From positions 4,738,001 to 4,802,000 of the forward strand of contig NZ_JACHJC010000001.1 in NCBI RefSeq assembly GCF_014203425.1: DNA of 64,000 nt. Direction: 5' to 3'. The notes under the pieces were generated by a model. The model searched no databases. It was not told the DNA's origin and worked only from the letters and a program-made list of their open reading frames with translations. The translations under genes were made by a program, and so were the position numbers. Of this stretch, positions 12,717 to 21,369 are shown in pieces. The DNA is from Micromonospora echinospora (GTDB taxonomy: Bacteria > Actinomycetota > Actinomycetes > Mycobacteriales > Micromonosporaceae). The number at the start of each line of letters is the position of its first letter. Position 1 is the first letter of the stretch.

Positions 12717-13544
12717 TCAGGAGGGCTCCGACCCCGCCACCTCGGCGAGCTGGTGAGGATCATGCTCCGACGCCCGGGGCGGGGTGGCCGGCCGCTCGCG
12801 GTCCAGGTGCAGACGCAGCAGCACCCAGCCCAGCGACACGCCGCCGATGAACAGGTAGGCGGGCTGCGTGCCGAACGTGTCCCAGCAGGTGTGCAGCATG
12901 ACGGCGGCGGCAAAGGTGAGCAGGAACGCCGCCAGTCTCCGGCCGCCGGGCGCGGCGGCGAACGTGAACAACGCGGCGGCGGTCAGCCCGGTCCAGGCCA
13001 GGTGCGCGGCGGGCGCGGTGAGACCGCGTACCAGCAGCGTCCGCTCGACCGCGCCGAGGCTGCCCTGCGACCCGACGAACGCGGCGAACGCGTACCCCAT
13101 CGTCTCCAGCGCGGCGAACCCGGCACCGGAGGCCACCCCGATCACCAGGCCCTGCGCCGGTGACCGGTGCCGCCGCCAGAGCAGCAGGATGCCGGCCGGC
13201 ACGATCAGCTTCGCGGCCTCCTCGGCCAGGCCGACGAACGCCATCGGCAGGACTCCGAGCCGGTGCAGCGTGCCGTACTCCAGCCAGCCGGCGGCGACGA
13301 CGCCGATCACTCCACCGAGGAACGCGGCGACGCCGACGACCGGGCCGGGCACCCGGCGGTGGCCGGGCCGCCCCTGGGCGAAGGCCAGGAACGTGGCCGG
13401 GGCGACTGACGCGCCGAGCACGATGAGCGTCGGAACGAACGTGACGGTCCCGGTGCCGGCCAGCGTCTCCAGCACCAGCAGGTGAAGCCCGACGCCGACG
13501 AGCAGGACCGCTATCCACGCCCAGCGGCGCCCGGCATTCCCCAT
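12717..13544 (-). CDS. PrsW-family intramembrane metalloprotease
   Basis: A 275-residue membrane protein with about eight hydrophobic segments. PrsW motifs are visible: GLAEEAAKLIVP (EExxK), ALETMGYAF and, near the C-terminus, HTCWD (H-x3-D), which together form the metal site inside the membrane. Family members cut anti-sigma factors or other membrane substrates, and PrsW of Bacillus starts RsiW degradation. No sigma/anti-sigma pair is adjacent here, so the target is unknown. The start at 13,544 (MGNAGRRWAW) precedes the first membrane segment; the long upstream extension of the frame overlaps riboswitch 2 and nrdA and is not real. Convergent with the LysE gene. Confidence 0.85.
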   Translation of the reverse strand: MGNAGRRWAWIAVLLVGVGLHLLVLETLAGTGTVTFVPTLIVLGASVAPATFLAFAQGRPGHRRVPGPVVGVAAFLGGVIGVVAAGWLEYGTLHRLGVLPMAFVGLAEEAAKLIVPAGILLLWRRHRSPAQGLVIGVASGAGFAALETMGYAFAAFVGSQGSLGAVERTLLVRGLTAPAAHLAWTGLTAAALFTFAAAPGGRRLAAFLLTFAAAVMLHTCWDTFGTQPAYLFIGGVSLGWVLLRLHLDRERPATPPRASEHDPHQLAEVAGSEPS

Positions 13545-13667
13545 GCCGCCGAGTATCGCGCCCGCCGGGTCGCGCCGGAATCGGGGGTGGGCACTGTGGA
13601 CGGTGAGATCAATCCGACACGCCGACACGACATCTGGTGTTGCCAGACATCCCTCACCGCCATATAT

Positions 13668-13862
13668 GGTGGTGCCGCAGCTGGTTCGGCCGAGCCCACC
13701 CGGGCAGGGCCGAGGCAAGAGGGAACCCGGTGCAAGTCCGGGACTGCCCCGCAGCGGTGAGTGGGAACGACCGCCGTCAACAGCACTGGGCCACCGGCCT
13801 GGGAAGCGACGGCCAGTAGGCGACCTCGTGTCGTGCCCGCGAGTCCGAAGACCTGCCAGCGC
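13668..13862 (+). promoter_or_regulatory. Cobalamin riboswitch 2, upstream of nrdAB
   Basis: Same B12-element signatures as riboswitch 1, in the nrdA leader, ending about 130 bp before the ATG. In Streptomyces coelicolor the class Ia nrdABS operon is repressed by B12 through such a riboswitch while the B12-dependent class II enzyme NrdJ supports growth (established knowledge). The same logic very likely applies. The 13,545-13,667 stretch between the PrsW start and the riboswitch holds the divergent promoters and no gene. Confidence 0.95.
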
Positions 13863-13989
13863 GCCGTGCGCCTCCGCGTACGGCGGTCGGAGGTCGCGCG
13901 GGACGACCGACGCCAGCAGCCGGGCCGGCCGTGCGCCGCGCCCGTTGGCGTCTCCCGCCGTCTCCAGACGGTGACAGCGAGGAGAGGTC

Positions 13990-16386
13990 ATGACGGTCGT
14001 GCAGGAACGTCCCCCGTCCACCGCCGGCGGGTCCGAGCCCCGCCGGCTGGCGATGCGGGTACGCAAGCGGGACGGCGACACCGAGCCGGTGGACGTCAAC
14101 AAGATCGTCCGGGCGGTCGAGCGCTGGGTCGCGGACCTGGACGAGGTGGACCCGCTGCGGGTGGCCACGAAGACGATCAGCGGCCTCTACGACGGGGCGA
14201 GCACCGCGGAGCTGGACCGGTTGTCGATCCAGACCGCGGCGGAGCTGATCGGCGAGGAGCCGCAGTACTCGAAGCTCGCGGCGCGGCTGCTGGCCGCGTA
14301 CGTGGACAAGGAGGTACGCGGGCAGCAGGTGGCGAGCTTCAGTCAGTCGATCGCGTACGCGCACGGGCTGGGGCTGATCGGCGACGAGACCGCCGCGTTC
14401 GTCTCGCGCCACGCCCGCAAGCTCGACGACGCCGTGGACCCGGCCGGTGACCTCCGGTTCGAGTACTTCGGGCTGCGGACGGTGGCGGACCGCTATCTGC
14501 TGCGGCACCCGCAGTCGCGGCTGGTGGTGGAGACGCCGCAGTACTGGCTGCTGCGGGTGGCCTGCGGGCTGTCCCGCACCCCGGGCGAGGCGGTCGGCTT
14601 CTACCGGCTGATGTCCAGCCTGGCCTATCTGCCCAGCTCCCCCACGCTGTTCAACTCCGGCACCCGGCACACCCAGATGTCGTCCTGCTTCCTGGTCGAC
14701 TCGCCGCGCGACGAGCTGGACTCGATCTACGAGCGGTACCACCAGGTGGCGAAGCTGTCGAAGTTCTCCGGCGGCATCGGCATCTCCTGGTCGCGGGTGC
14801 GCGGCCGGGGCGCGCTGATCCGGGGCACCAACGGGCGGTCCAACGGCATCGTGCCGTTCCTCAAGACGCTCGACGCCGGGGTGGCCGCGGTCAACCAGGG
14901 CGGCCGGCGCAAGGGCGCGGCCTGCGTCTACCTGGAGCCGTGGCACCCGGACGTGGAGGAGTTCCTGGAGCTGCGGGACAACACCGGCGAGGAGTCCCGC
15001 CGGACCCACAACCTCAACCTGGCCAACTGGATCCCGGACGAGTTCATGCGCCGGGTCGAGGCCGACGCCGAGTGGTCGCTGATCGACCCGTCGGACGCTC
15101 CGGAGCTGCCCGACCTGTACGGGGAGGCGTTCAACGCCGCGTACCGGGCGGCCGAGAAGAACGCGGTGCGCACGGTACGGGCCCGGGATCTGTACGGGCG
15201 GATGATGCGCACGCTGGCGCAGACCGGCAACGGCTGGATGACGTTCAAGGACGCCGCGAACCGGCTGTCCAACCAGACCGGTGAGCCGGGCAACGTCATC
15301 CACCTGTCCAACCTGTGCACGGAGATCCTGGAGGTCAACGACGACGCCGAGACAGCCGTGTGCAACCTCGGCTCGGTGAACCTCGGCGCCCACGTCACCG
15401 CCGACGGCGTGGACTGGGAGCGGCTGCGCGCGACGGTACGCACGGCAGTGGTCTTCCTCGACCGGGTGATCGACATCAACTACTACCCGGCCGAGCAGGC
15501 GGCGGCGTCCAACCCACGCTGGCGGCCGGTCGGGCTCGGGCTGATGGGCCTGCAGGACGCGTTCTTCACGCTGCGCCTGCCGTTCGACTCGCCGGAGGCG
15601 AAGGAGTTGTCCACCCGGGTGCAGGAGGAGATCCTGCTGACCGCGCTGGAGACCTCCGCCGGGCTGGCCGAGCGGTTCGGGCCGCATCCGGCGTACCCGC
15701 AGACCCGGGCCGCCAAGGGTGGCCTGCACCCGGACCTGTGGGGCGCGGAGCCGGCGCAGACCGGGCGGTGGGCGGCGCTGCGCGAGCGGATCGCCGGGCA
15801 CGGGCTGCGCAACTCGCTGCTGGTGGCGATCGCGCCGACCGCCACCATCGCCTCCATCGCCGGCTGCTACGAGTGCGTCGAGCCGCAGGTGTCCAACCTG
15901 TTCAAGCGCGAGACCATGTCCGGGGAGTTCCTCCAGGTCAACACGTACCTGGTGCGGGAGCTGAAGGCGCGCGGGCTGTGGACGCCGCAGGTCCGCGACC
16001 GGATCAAGCGGGCCGAGGGCTCGGTGCAGGGCGTCACCGAGCTGCCCGCGCCGGTGCGGGAGCTGTTCCGCACCGCCTGGGAGCTGCCGCAGCGGGCGCT
16101 GATCGACCTGGCCGCCGCGCGGGCGCCGTTCGTCGACCAGTCCCAGTCGCTGAACCTGTTCCTGAGCGCGCCGACCATCGGCAAGCTCTCCTCGATGTAC
16201 CTGTACGCCTGGAAGGCCGGGCTGAAGACCACGTACTACCTGCGATCCCGTCCCGCCACCCGCATCCAGCAGGCCACCGTCGCGCCGGTGCTCGCCCCGG
16301 TCTCCGGCGTGGTTTCCGCCGTGAGTGACGACGAGGCGCTGGCCTGTTCCCTGGAGAACCCCGAGAGCTGCGAGGCATGCCAGTGA
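13990..16386 (+). CDS. nrdA: Ribonucleoside-diphosphate reductase class Ia, alpha subunit
   Basis: A 798-residue catalytic subunit that reduces ribonucleoside diphosphates to deoxyribonucleotides. An N-terminal ATP-cone (about 20-110, MRVRKRDGDTEPVDVNKIVRAVERW region) indicates dATP/ATP activity control. Catalytic core: Cys233 in QMSSCFLV, N441/C443/E445 in LSNLCTEI, Cys458 in AVCNLGSVN, the radical-path Tyr pair in TTYYLRSRPATRIQQ, and the redox-active C-terminal CEAC. A complete class Ia set is therefore present. Translation starts at an ATG with GAGGAGAGG upstream. The gene overlaps nrdB by 10 bp. The leader carries a cobalamin riboswitch, so expression should fall when B12 is plentiful. 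Confidence 0.97.
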   Translation: MTVVQERPPSTAGGSEPRRLAMRVRKRDGDTEPVDVNKIVRAVERWVADLDEVDPLRVATKTISGLYDGASTAELDRLSIQTAAELIGEEPQYSKLAARLLAAYVDKEVRGQQVASFSQSIAYAHGLGLIGDETAAFVSRHARKLDDAVDPAGDLRFEYFGLRTVADRYLLRHPQSRLVVETPQYWLLRVACGLSRTPGEAVGFYRLMSSLAYLPSSPTLFNSGTRHTQMSSCFLVDSPRDELDSIYERYHQVAKLSKFSGGIGISWSRVRGRGALIRGTNGRSNGIVPFLKTLDAGVAAVNQGGRRKGAACVYLEPWHPDVEEFLELRDNTGEESRRTHNLNLANWIPDEFMRRVEADAEWSLIDPSDAPELPDLYGEAFNAAYRAAEKNAVRTVRARDLYGRMMRTLAQTGNGWMTFKDAANRLSNQTGEPGNVIHLSNLCTEILEVNDDAETAVCNLGSVNLGAHVTADGVDWERLRATVRTAVVFLDRVIDINYYPAEQAAASNPRWRPVGLGLMGLQDAFFTLRLPFDSPEAKELSTRVQEEILLTALETSAGLAERFGPHPAYPQTRAAKGGLHPDLWGAEPAQTGRWAALRERIAGHGLRNSLLVAIAPTATIASIAGCYECVEPQVSNLFKRETMSGEFLQVNTYLVRELKARGLWTPQVRDRIKRAEGSVQGVTELPAPVRELFRTAWELPQRALIDLAAARAPFVDQSQSLNLFLSAPTIGKLSSMYLYAWKAGLKTTYYLRSRPATRIQQATVAPVLAPVSGVVSAVSDDEALACSLENPESCEACQ

Positions 16387-17405
16387 CCACCACCGCGCCG
16401 ACCCGGCACATGCTGCTCGACCCCGGCATGGACCTGACCCTGCGGCCGATGCGCTACCCGCGCTTCTTCGACCGGTTCAAGGACGCCATCAAGAACACCT
16501 GGACGGTCGAGGAGGTGGACCTGCACTCGGACCTGGCCGACCTGGCGAAGCTGTCGGCGGCCGAACGGCACCTGGTGTCGCGGCTCGTGGCGTTCTTCGC
16601 CACCGGCGACACCATCGTCGCCAACAACCTGGTGCTCAACCTCTACCAGCACGTCAACTCCCCGGAGGGCCGGCTCTACCTGTCCCGGCAGCTGTTCGAG
16701 GAGGCGGTGCACGTCCAGTTCTACCTGAACCTGCTTGATACGTACGTGCCGGACGAGAAGGAGCGGTTCGCCGCGTTCGCGGCGGTGGAGAACATCCCGT
16801 CGATCGCCCGCAAGGCGGAGTTCTGCTTCAAGTGGATCGACTCGATCTTCGAGCTGCGGGAACTCCGGACCCGCGACGACCGGCGGGCGTTCCTGCTCAA
16901 CCTGATCTGCTTCGCCGCCTGCATCGAGGGCCTGTTCTTCTACGGCGCGTTCGCCTACGTCTACTTCCTGCGGTCCCGGGGCCTGCTCAACGGGCTGGCC
17001 TCCGGCACCAACTGGGTGTTCCGGGACGAGTCGATGCACATGGCATTCGCGTTCGACGTGGTGGAGACCGTACGCGCCGAGGAGCCGGACCTGTTCGACG
17101 CCGAGATGGAGCGGCAGGTGAAGGAGATGCTGGCCGAGGCGGTGGAGTGTGAGGTGAGCTTCGCCGCGGACCTGCTGGGGCAGGGCGTGCCCGGGATGTC
17201 GCTCGCGGACATGCGCGAGTACCTCCAGCACGTGGCCGACCGCCGGCTGGCGGTGCTCGGCATCGCCCCGATGTACGGCAGCGCCAACCCGTTCGCGTTC
17301 ATGGAGTTGCAGGACGTGCAGGAGCTGTCGAACTTCTTCGAGCGGCGGGTGTCGGCGTACCAGGTCGGGGTGACCGGTTCCGTCACGTTCGACGACGACT
17401 TCTGA
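16377..17405 (+). CDS. nrdB: Ribonucleoside-diphosphate reductase class Ia, beta subunit
   Basis: A 342-residue radical-generating subunit. Metal ligands and radical site are readable: D78 (ATGDTI), E109 and H112 (FEEAVH), with Y116 four residues after the His, the position of the stable tyrosyl radical in E. coli NrdB; then E in CIEGLFFYG and E/H in FRDESMHMAF. The C-terminal tail ends VTFDDDF, suited to docking on NrdA. Start codon lies inside the end of nrdA, so translation is coupled. No nrdS-like regulator follows; a strong hairpin ends the operon directly after the stop. Confidence 0.97.
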   Translation: MPVTTTAPTRHMLLDPGMDLTLRPMRYPRFFDRFKDAIKNTWTVEEVDLHSDLADLAKLSAAERHLVSRLVAFFATGDTIVANNLVLNLYQHVNSPEGRLYLSRQLFEEAVHVQFYLNLLDTYVPDEKERFAAFAAVENIPSIARKAEFCFKWIDSIFELRELRTRDDRRAFLLNLICFAACIEGLFFYGAFAYVYFLRSRGLLNGLASGTNWVFRDESMHMAFAFDVVETVRAEEPDLFDAEMERQVKEMLAEAVECEVSFAADLLGQGVPGMSLADMREYLQHVADRRLAVLGIAPMYGSANPFAFMELQDVQELSNFFERRVSAYQVGVTGSVTFDDDF

Positions 17406-17410
17406 CCGCC

Positions 17411-17445
17411 GGCCCCGCCCCGGCCGTCACGGCCGGGGCGGGGCC
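17411..17445. terminator. Bidirectional hairpin between nrdB and MFS gene
   Basis: Perfect 16-bp stem (GGCCCCGCCCCGGCCG and complement) with loop TCA. The loop is itself the stop codon of the convergent MFS gene, so the hairpin overlaps that gene's 3' end. Confidence 0.85.
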
Positions 17446-18662
17446 GGGCTCTCGCCGGGCAGCGCCGCCGCCCGGACCCGCCCGATCAACGCCACGACGG
17501 CAAGCGCCAGCACGGCCACCACCACGAACGCGGTACGCAGGTCCAGCGCGCCGGCGAGCAGACCGATCACCGGCGCCGCGAGCAGCGCGCCCGGCCACTG
17601 GCCCATCGCCACCACGGAGACGCCCTCGCCGGACGTGAGGCCCGGCTGCTCACCGGCGAAGCCGAGCACCGTCGGGGTCACGCACGCCAGGCCGAACCCG
17701 AGCAGTCCGAAACCGGCCATCACCGCCGCCGGATGGGGGTACGCCACCGGCAGCGCCACGCCGACGGTCGCGACGAGCGCGGACAGCCGGACGAAGCGGA
17801 TCCGCCCGACCCGGCCGGCCAGCCGGTCGCCGAACAGCCGGGCGACGGTCGCGGCCAGCGAGAGACAGGTGTACGTGGCCGCGGCGAGCACCGCCGTGGC
17901 GCCGGCCACCTCGGTCGCGTACAGCGCGCTCCACTGGGCGCCGGCCATCTCGATGAACGAGGCCAGGAAGGCGATCACCGCGAGCAGCAGCAGTTGCGGG
18001 GTGAACCGGTCACGCAGCCGGCGCCGCGCCTCGCCGTCCTTCGTCTCCTGGCGGGGCGTGTCGGGCAGCCAGCGGTGCGTGCCGACCAGCAGCGCGCCCA
18101 GCAGGACACTGGTGACGGCCATCTGCGCCGACGGCGACATCCCGATCGCCGCGGCGCCGGTGCCGCAGAGGCCGCCGACCAGCATGCCGATGCTGAAGCC
18201 CGCGTGGAACGTGGACAGGATGGGCCGCCCGTACCGCTTCTGCACCTCGACCGACTGGGCGTTCATCGGCGTGGCCAGCAGATTCGCCGCGAAGCCCCAG
18301 ACCGCGAGCCCGCCGACCAGCGCCACCACAGTGGTGGACGCGGCCAGCAGCGGCGCGTTGAGCAGGATCAGCGCCGCCCCGGCCAGCGCCAGCCGGCGGG
18401 TGTTGATCCGGCTGATCAGCACCGCCACCACGACCAGGGAGACCAGTTCCCCTGCGTTCGTGGCGATGTTCGCCAGGCCCCAGCCGGTGTTGCCGACCCC
18501 TACCGCGTCGCGGACGTCCGGCACACGGGCCGACCAGCCGCCGATGGCCAGACCCATGATGACGAAGAGCAGCACCACCGACCAGCGGGCCTGTACGGCC
18601 GCGCGTGGCACGGGCGGCGCGGGCGGCTCCGTCGTGTGCTGGTTCGTCGAGGTGTCCGTCAT
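17427..18662 (-). CDS. MFS exporter at the edge of the aminocyclitol cluster
   Basis: A 411-residue major facilitator with about 12 hydrophobic segments. After a 30-residue polar N-terminus the first helix is followed by GGWSARVPDVRDAVG, resembling the loop after helix 1 in drug-efflux-type MFS proteins of the YbjJ-like group. It lies downstream of the condensation-domain gene on the same strand (36-bp gap) and so is the last gene of the divergent arm of the cluster. Likely exports the cluster product or gives self-resistance; this is inferred from position. The stop codon sits in the loop of the shared terminator. Confidence 0.85.
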   Translation of the reverse strand: MTDTSTNQHTTEPPAPPVPRAAVQARWSVVLLFVIMGLAIGGWSARVPDVRDAVGVGNTGWGLANIATNAGELVSLVVVAVLISRINTRRLALAGAALILLNAPLLAASTTVVALVGGLAVWGFAANLLATPMNAQSVEVQKRYGRPILSTFHAGFSIGMLVGGLCGTGAAAIGMSPSAQMAVTSVLLGALLVGTHRWLPDTPRQETKDGEARRRLRDRFTPQLLLLAVIAFLASFIEMAGAQWSALYATEVAGATAVLAAATYTCLSLAATVARLFGDRLAGRVGRIRFVRLSALVATVGVALPVAYPHPAAVMAGFGLLGFGLACVTPTVLGFAGEQPGLTSGEGVSVVAMGQWPGALLAAPVIGLLAGALDLRTAFVVVAVLALAVVALIGRVRAAALPGESPAPPRP

Positions 18663-18698
18663 ATCGTCGTACCTCTCTGGGAGCGGTCCGGTCCTCTC

Positions 18699-20138
18699 CT
18701 ACCCGATCGCGTGGTCGAGGAAGCACGCACCGTCAGGCAGGCGCACCTGCCCCGGGGACATGTCGGGAGTGGTGACGAGTGCCGACACCACAGCGACGTA
18801 GTCGTCGATCAGCCCGCGGACGAGGTCGTCGCCGAAGACGCCCCGGTTGCGGATCACCACGCCCCCGGCCCGGTCGTCGTCCACCACGACGATCGGTGAG
18901 CCCCGCTTCACCCAGACGGGCAGGCACTCGGACGGCACGTCGGCGGCGACCACCGGCGGCGGGGTGCCGGGCGCGGGCCGGGCGGTGATGTCGACCGGCT
19001 CCACCAGCAGGTCCGGGCAGTGCAGCACCGGTGACGCCGACGCGGCGGACTGGAACCAGGCGTCGAACAGGTGGTTGTCCGGCCAGGGCCGGATCGCCGG
19101 GAAGTCGGGGCGGACCGACCGGGCCACCCGGTGGAACGCGGTGGCGTGCGCGACGGCCTCGGCCAGCGAGGCGTGCGCGGCCTCGACCACCGCGCGCATC
19201 GGCGCGTCCGGCTCGACGGTGACCGGCAGGTAGACGTTGTTCGTGAACTGACCGACGAGCCGGCGGGACAGCGGGCTCTCCCGGCCCAGCGTCGTGGTGC
19301 CCAGCACCACCCGGGACCGTCCGGCCCGCCGCGCCAGCAGCACCAGGTACGCGGCGAGCAGCAGCACGTACGGGCTGGTGCGGGCCCGCCGGGCGGCCGG
19401 GCGCAACCGCGCGGTGACCTCGGCCGGGAACGCGAAGCGGGTGGCCACCTCGGCGCTGAGCGCGACGTCCGGCGCCGGTGGCGACGCCGGGAAGAGCTGG
19501 TACGGCTCCACCGGCCGCAGCCGGTCCCGCCAGTACGCGGCCCGGGCGGCGGCGTCGACGCCGTTCCCGGCCTGCTCCGTCTCCTGGAGCGCGGCGAGCG
19601 CGGTGAAGTCCACGCCGAGCGGCGGCTGCGGGTCGGCCGCGCCGAGTCGGGCCGTGTACGCGTGGCACAGGTCCTCCACCACGACCCGGCACGACCAGCC
19701 GTCGGAGACCATGTGGAAGAAGCAGAGCGCGAGCACGTGCTCGGTCGCGGAGAGCCGGACCAGCGCGGCCCGCCACAGCGGCGCCCGGCCGGGGTCGAAC
19801 GCGTCGTTGCGGTGCGCGTACGCGATCCGCTCCACGCGGGCCTGTTGCTCGGCCGGCGGCAGGCCGGACAGGTCGACGTACTCCAGCGGGGACTCCACAT
19901 GCGGCAGGATCCGCACCGCCGGCTCCACGCCGACGCGGTCGAACCGCATCCGCAGCGCGTCGTGCCGGTCCACCACGTCCTGCATCGCCTGCCGCAGCAC
20001 GTCGACCCGAAGCGTGCCCCGCAACCGGCGGAACTCCACCACCACGAGCCGGGCGGCGCCGGGGTGGGCCGGGTCGAGCGCGGTCATGAACTCCCACATC
20101 ATCTGCTGGCCGGGGGCCAGCGGCAGCGTCGTCGCCAC
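18699..20138 (-). CDS. Free-standing NRPS condensation-domain protein
   Basis: A 479-residue single condensation domain without attached adenylation or carrier domains. The N-terminal motif is LPLAPGQQMMWEF and the active-site motif reads FFHMVSDGWS: the catalytic second His and Asp-Gly of HHxxxDG are kept, but the first His is Phe. Later motifs include VGQFTNNVYLPV (C5) and the region around 360-400. Such stand-alone enzymes join a carrier-bound acyl group to an amine or alcohol, so this is a candidate for coupling the acyl unit to the amino-inositol. GTG start at 20,138 with a GAGGGGG ribosome site; 10 bp after the GT2 stop. The upstream frame extension is Arg-rich shadow and was rejected. 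Confidence 0.85.
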   Translation of the reverse strand: MATTLPLAPGQQMMWEFMTALDPAHPGAARLVVVEFRRLRGTLRVDVLRQAMQDVVDRHDALRMRFDRVGVEPAVRILPHVESPLEYVDLSGLPPAEQQARVERIAYAHRNDAFDPGRAPLWRAALVRLSATEHVLALCFFHMVSDGWSCRVVVEDLCHAYTARLGAADPQPPLGVDFTALAALQETEQAGNGVDAAARAAYWRDRLRPVEPYQLFPASPPAPDVALSAEVATRFAFPAEVTARLRPAARRARTSPYVLLLAAYLVLLARRAGRSRVVLGTTTLGRESPLSRRLVGQFTNNVYLPVTVEPDAPMRAVVEAAHASLAEAVAHATAFHRVARSVRPDFPAIRPWPDNHLFDAWFQSAASASPVLHCPDLLVEPVDITARPAPGTPPPVVAADVPSECLPVWVKRGSPIVVVDDDRAGGVVIRNRGVFGDDLVRGLIDDYVAVVSALVTTPDMSPGQVRLPDGACFLDHAIG

Positions 20139-20148
20139 GGCCGCCCCC

Positions 20149-21264
20149 TCAGGCCGCCACCGGCGGCGCCGCCACCGGCGGGATCGGCTGGTAGTCCGCC
20201 TCGTCCGGCGCGCGGAAGCCGGTGAAGAGCAGGTCCGGGCGGCCGAGCCGCAGCGAGGTGACGAACGCGGCCCCGTCGAAGAGCGTCTCGATGGCCACGC
20301 AGGCCGCCGACTCGGCCACCGCGCGCGGTCCCCGGTCACCGCCGAGCCGGCCGGGTGTCTTCGCGGCGATCACGGCGACCGCGACGGCCGGCACCGCGAG
20401 CAGGCTGCGTCCCCCGCTGCGCCGAGCGGTCAGCAGCCCGGCCAGCGCGGTCACGGCGAGCGTGCTGGCGGTGTTGAGCACGAACCGGCGCCGATGCGGG
20501 TGGGCCAGGCAGAGCCACTGCTCGGAGCGCCCGTACGTGGTGAACCGGTAGGCGACCGCGCGGAACGTGTCGGCGACGCCGGTGTCGTGGGTGACCACGC
20601 CGTCCGGGTCGGTGAGCAGCACGTAGCCGGCGTCGGTGAGGAGCAGCCCGAGGTGCAGGTCCTCCCCGCCCAGCGGCATCGGGGAATCCTCCGGGAACCC
20701 GCCGACCGCTTCGAAGACCGCGCGCTTCACGGCCATGTTCGCCCCGGCGCCCCAGGACACGCGCTCGTAGTGCAGCGGCCGGGTCAGGTCGCCGAGCAGC
20801 AGGTAGGAGCGGCGCATCACGCGGAAGAACGCGCTGTCGCCGGGCTCCACGAGCACCGGGCCGGTGACGCCGGCGACCTCGTCGCCCGAGGCGCGCAGCC
20901 GGGCCGCGTACCGGGTGATCAGGTCGGCGGGCACCCGGCAGTCGGAGTCGGTGAACAGCACCAGGTCGTGGCGGGCGTGCCGGACGCCCAGGTTACGTTT
21001 GGCCCCGACGTGCCGGGGTCCGCGCACGTAGCGGGCGCCGTACTCGGCGCAGGCCGCGCGGTGGGCGGCGGCCGCGGCGGGCGCCGAGTCGTCGACGACC
21101 ACCACCTCCACCGGCTCCGGGCAGTTCGGGGCGGCGTCGCGCAGGCTGCGCAGCTGGCGGCGCATCTCCGCCACCCGGTCCTTGACCGGGATGACCACGG
21201 AGACGCCGCGCGTGACGGCGTGGGGTTCGGTCGGTTCGCCCACGGGCGATGCGGATCGGCTCAT
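20149..21264 (-). CDS. GT2-family glycosyltransferase, membrane-associated
   Basis: A 371-residue protein. Catalytic GT-A domain about 25-260: VSVVIPVKDRVAEM, VEVVVVDDSAP, GAKRNLGVRHARHDLVLFTDSDCRVP (DxD-type motif) and GGEDLHLGLLLTDAGY. C-terminal hydrophobic segments (about 285-320) suggest membrane attachment. Similarity in layout to the mycofactocin glycosyltransferase MftF group is visible but not decisive. First gene of the divergent arm; its ATG lies 20 nt downstream of one pair of SARP-like repeats, with no clear ribosome site, which suggests a leaderless or very short transcript. Could add a sugar to the cyclitol product; the donor is unknown. Confidence 0.8.
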   Translation of the reverse strand: MSRSASPVGEPTEPHAVTRGVSVVIPVKDRVAEMRRQLRSLRDAAPNCPEPVEVVVVDDSAPAAAAAHRAACAEYGARYVRGPRHVGAKRNLGVRHARHDLVLFTDSDCRVPADLITRYAARLRASGDEVAGVTGPVLVEPGDSAFFRVMRRSYLLLGDLTRPLHYERVSWGAGANMAVKRAVFEAVGGFPEDSPMPLGGEDLHLGLLLTDAGYVLLTDPDGVVTHDTGVADTFRAVAYRFTTYGRSEQWLCLAHPHRRRFVLNTASTLAVTALAGLLTARRSGGRSLLAVPAVAVAVIAAKTPGRLGGDRGPRAVAESAACVAIETLFDGAAFVTSLRLGRPDLLFTGFRAPDEADYQPIPPVAAPPVAA

Positions 21265-21284
21265 GCACCGAGAGTCGACCACCG

Positions 21285-21302
21285 GGATACAACGCCGATA
21301 CA
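21285..21302 (-). promoter_or_regulatory. SARP-type direct repeat for the leftward promoter
   Basis: On the minus strand: TGTATCG, 4-nt spacer, TGTATCC (11-bp period). Eight bp further is GACTCT, a possible -10, and then the GT2 ATG six bp later. SARP activators bind 7-bp repeats at 11-bp period just upstream of the -10, so the geometry fits. Confidence 0.6.
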
Positions 21303-21330
21303 CGGCGCCGCCCGCCCCGGACATCGCGTG

Positions 21331-21348
21331 TGTACCGCTGATGTATCG
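21331..21348 (+). promoter_or_regulatory. SARP-type direct repeat for the rightward promoter
   Basis: TGTACCG, 4-nt spacer, TGTATCG on the plus strand, again 8 bp before a hexamer (CAAGGT) and 21 nt before the aminotransferase ATG. Same sequence and spacing as the leftward pair. The intended activator is presumably the SARP encoded at 34,458-36,311. Confidence 0.6.
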
Positions 21349-21369
21349 ACGAGCATCAAGGTCGAAGGC

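Noticed and set aside
12717..14168. Long version of the PrsW protein extending through riboswitch 2 into nrdA
   Set aside because: The extension is translated from structured RNA and another gene; the ATG at 13,544 fits the first membrane helix.
18699..20339. Longer condensation protein with an Arg/Ser-rich N-terminus
   Set aside because: The extra 67 residues overlap the GT2 gene and have shadow composition; GTG at 20,138 has a proper ribosome site.
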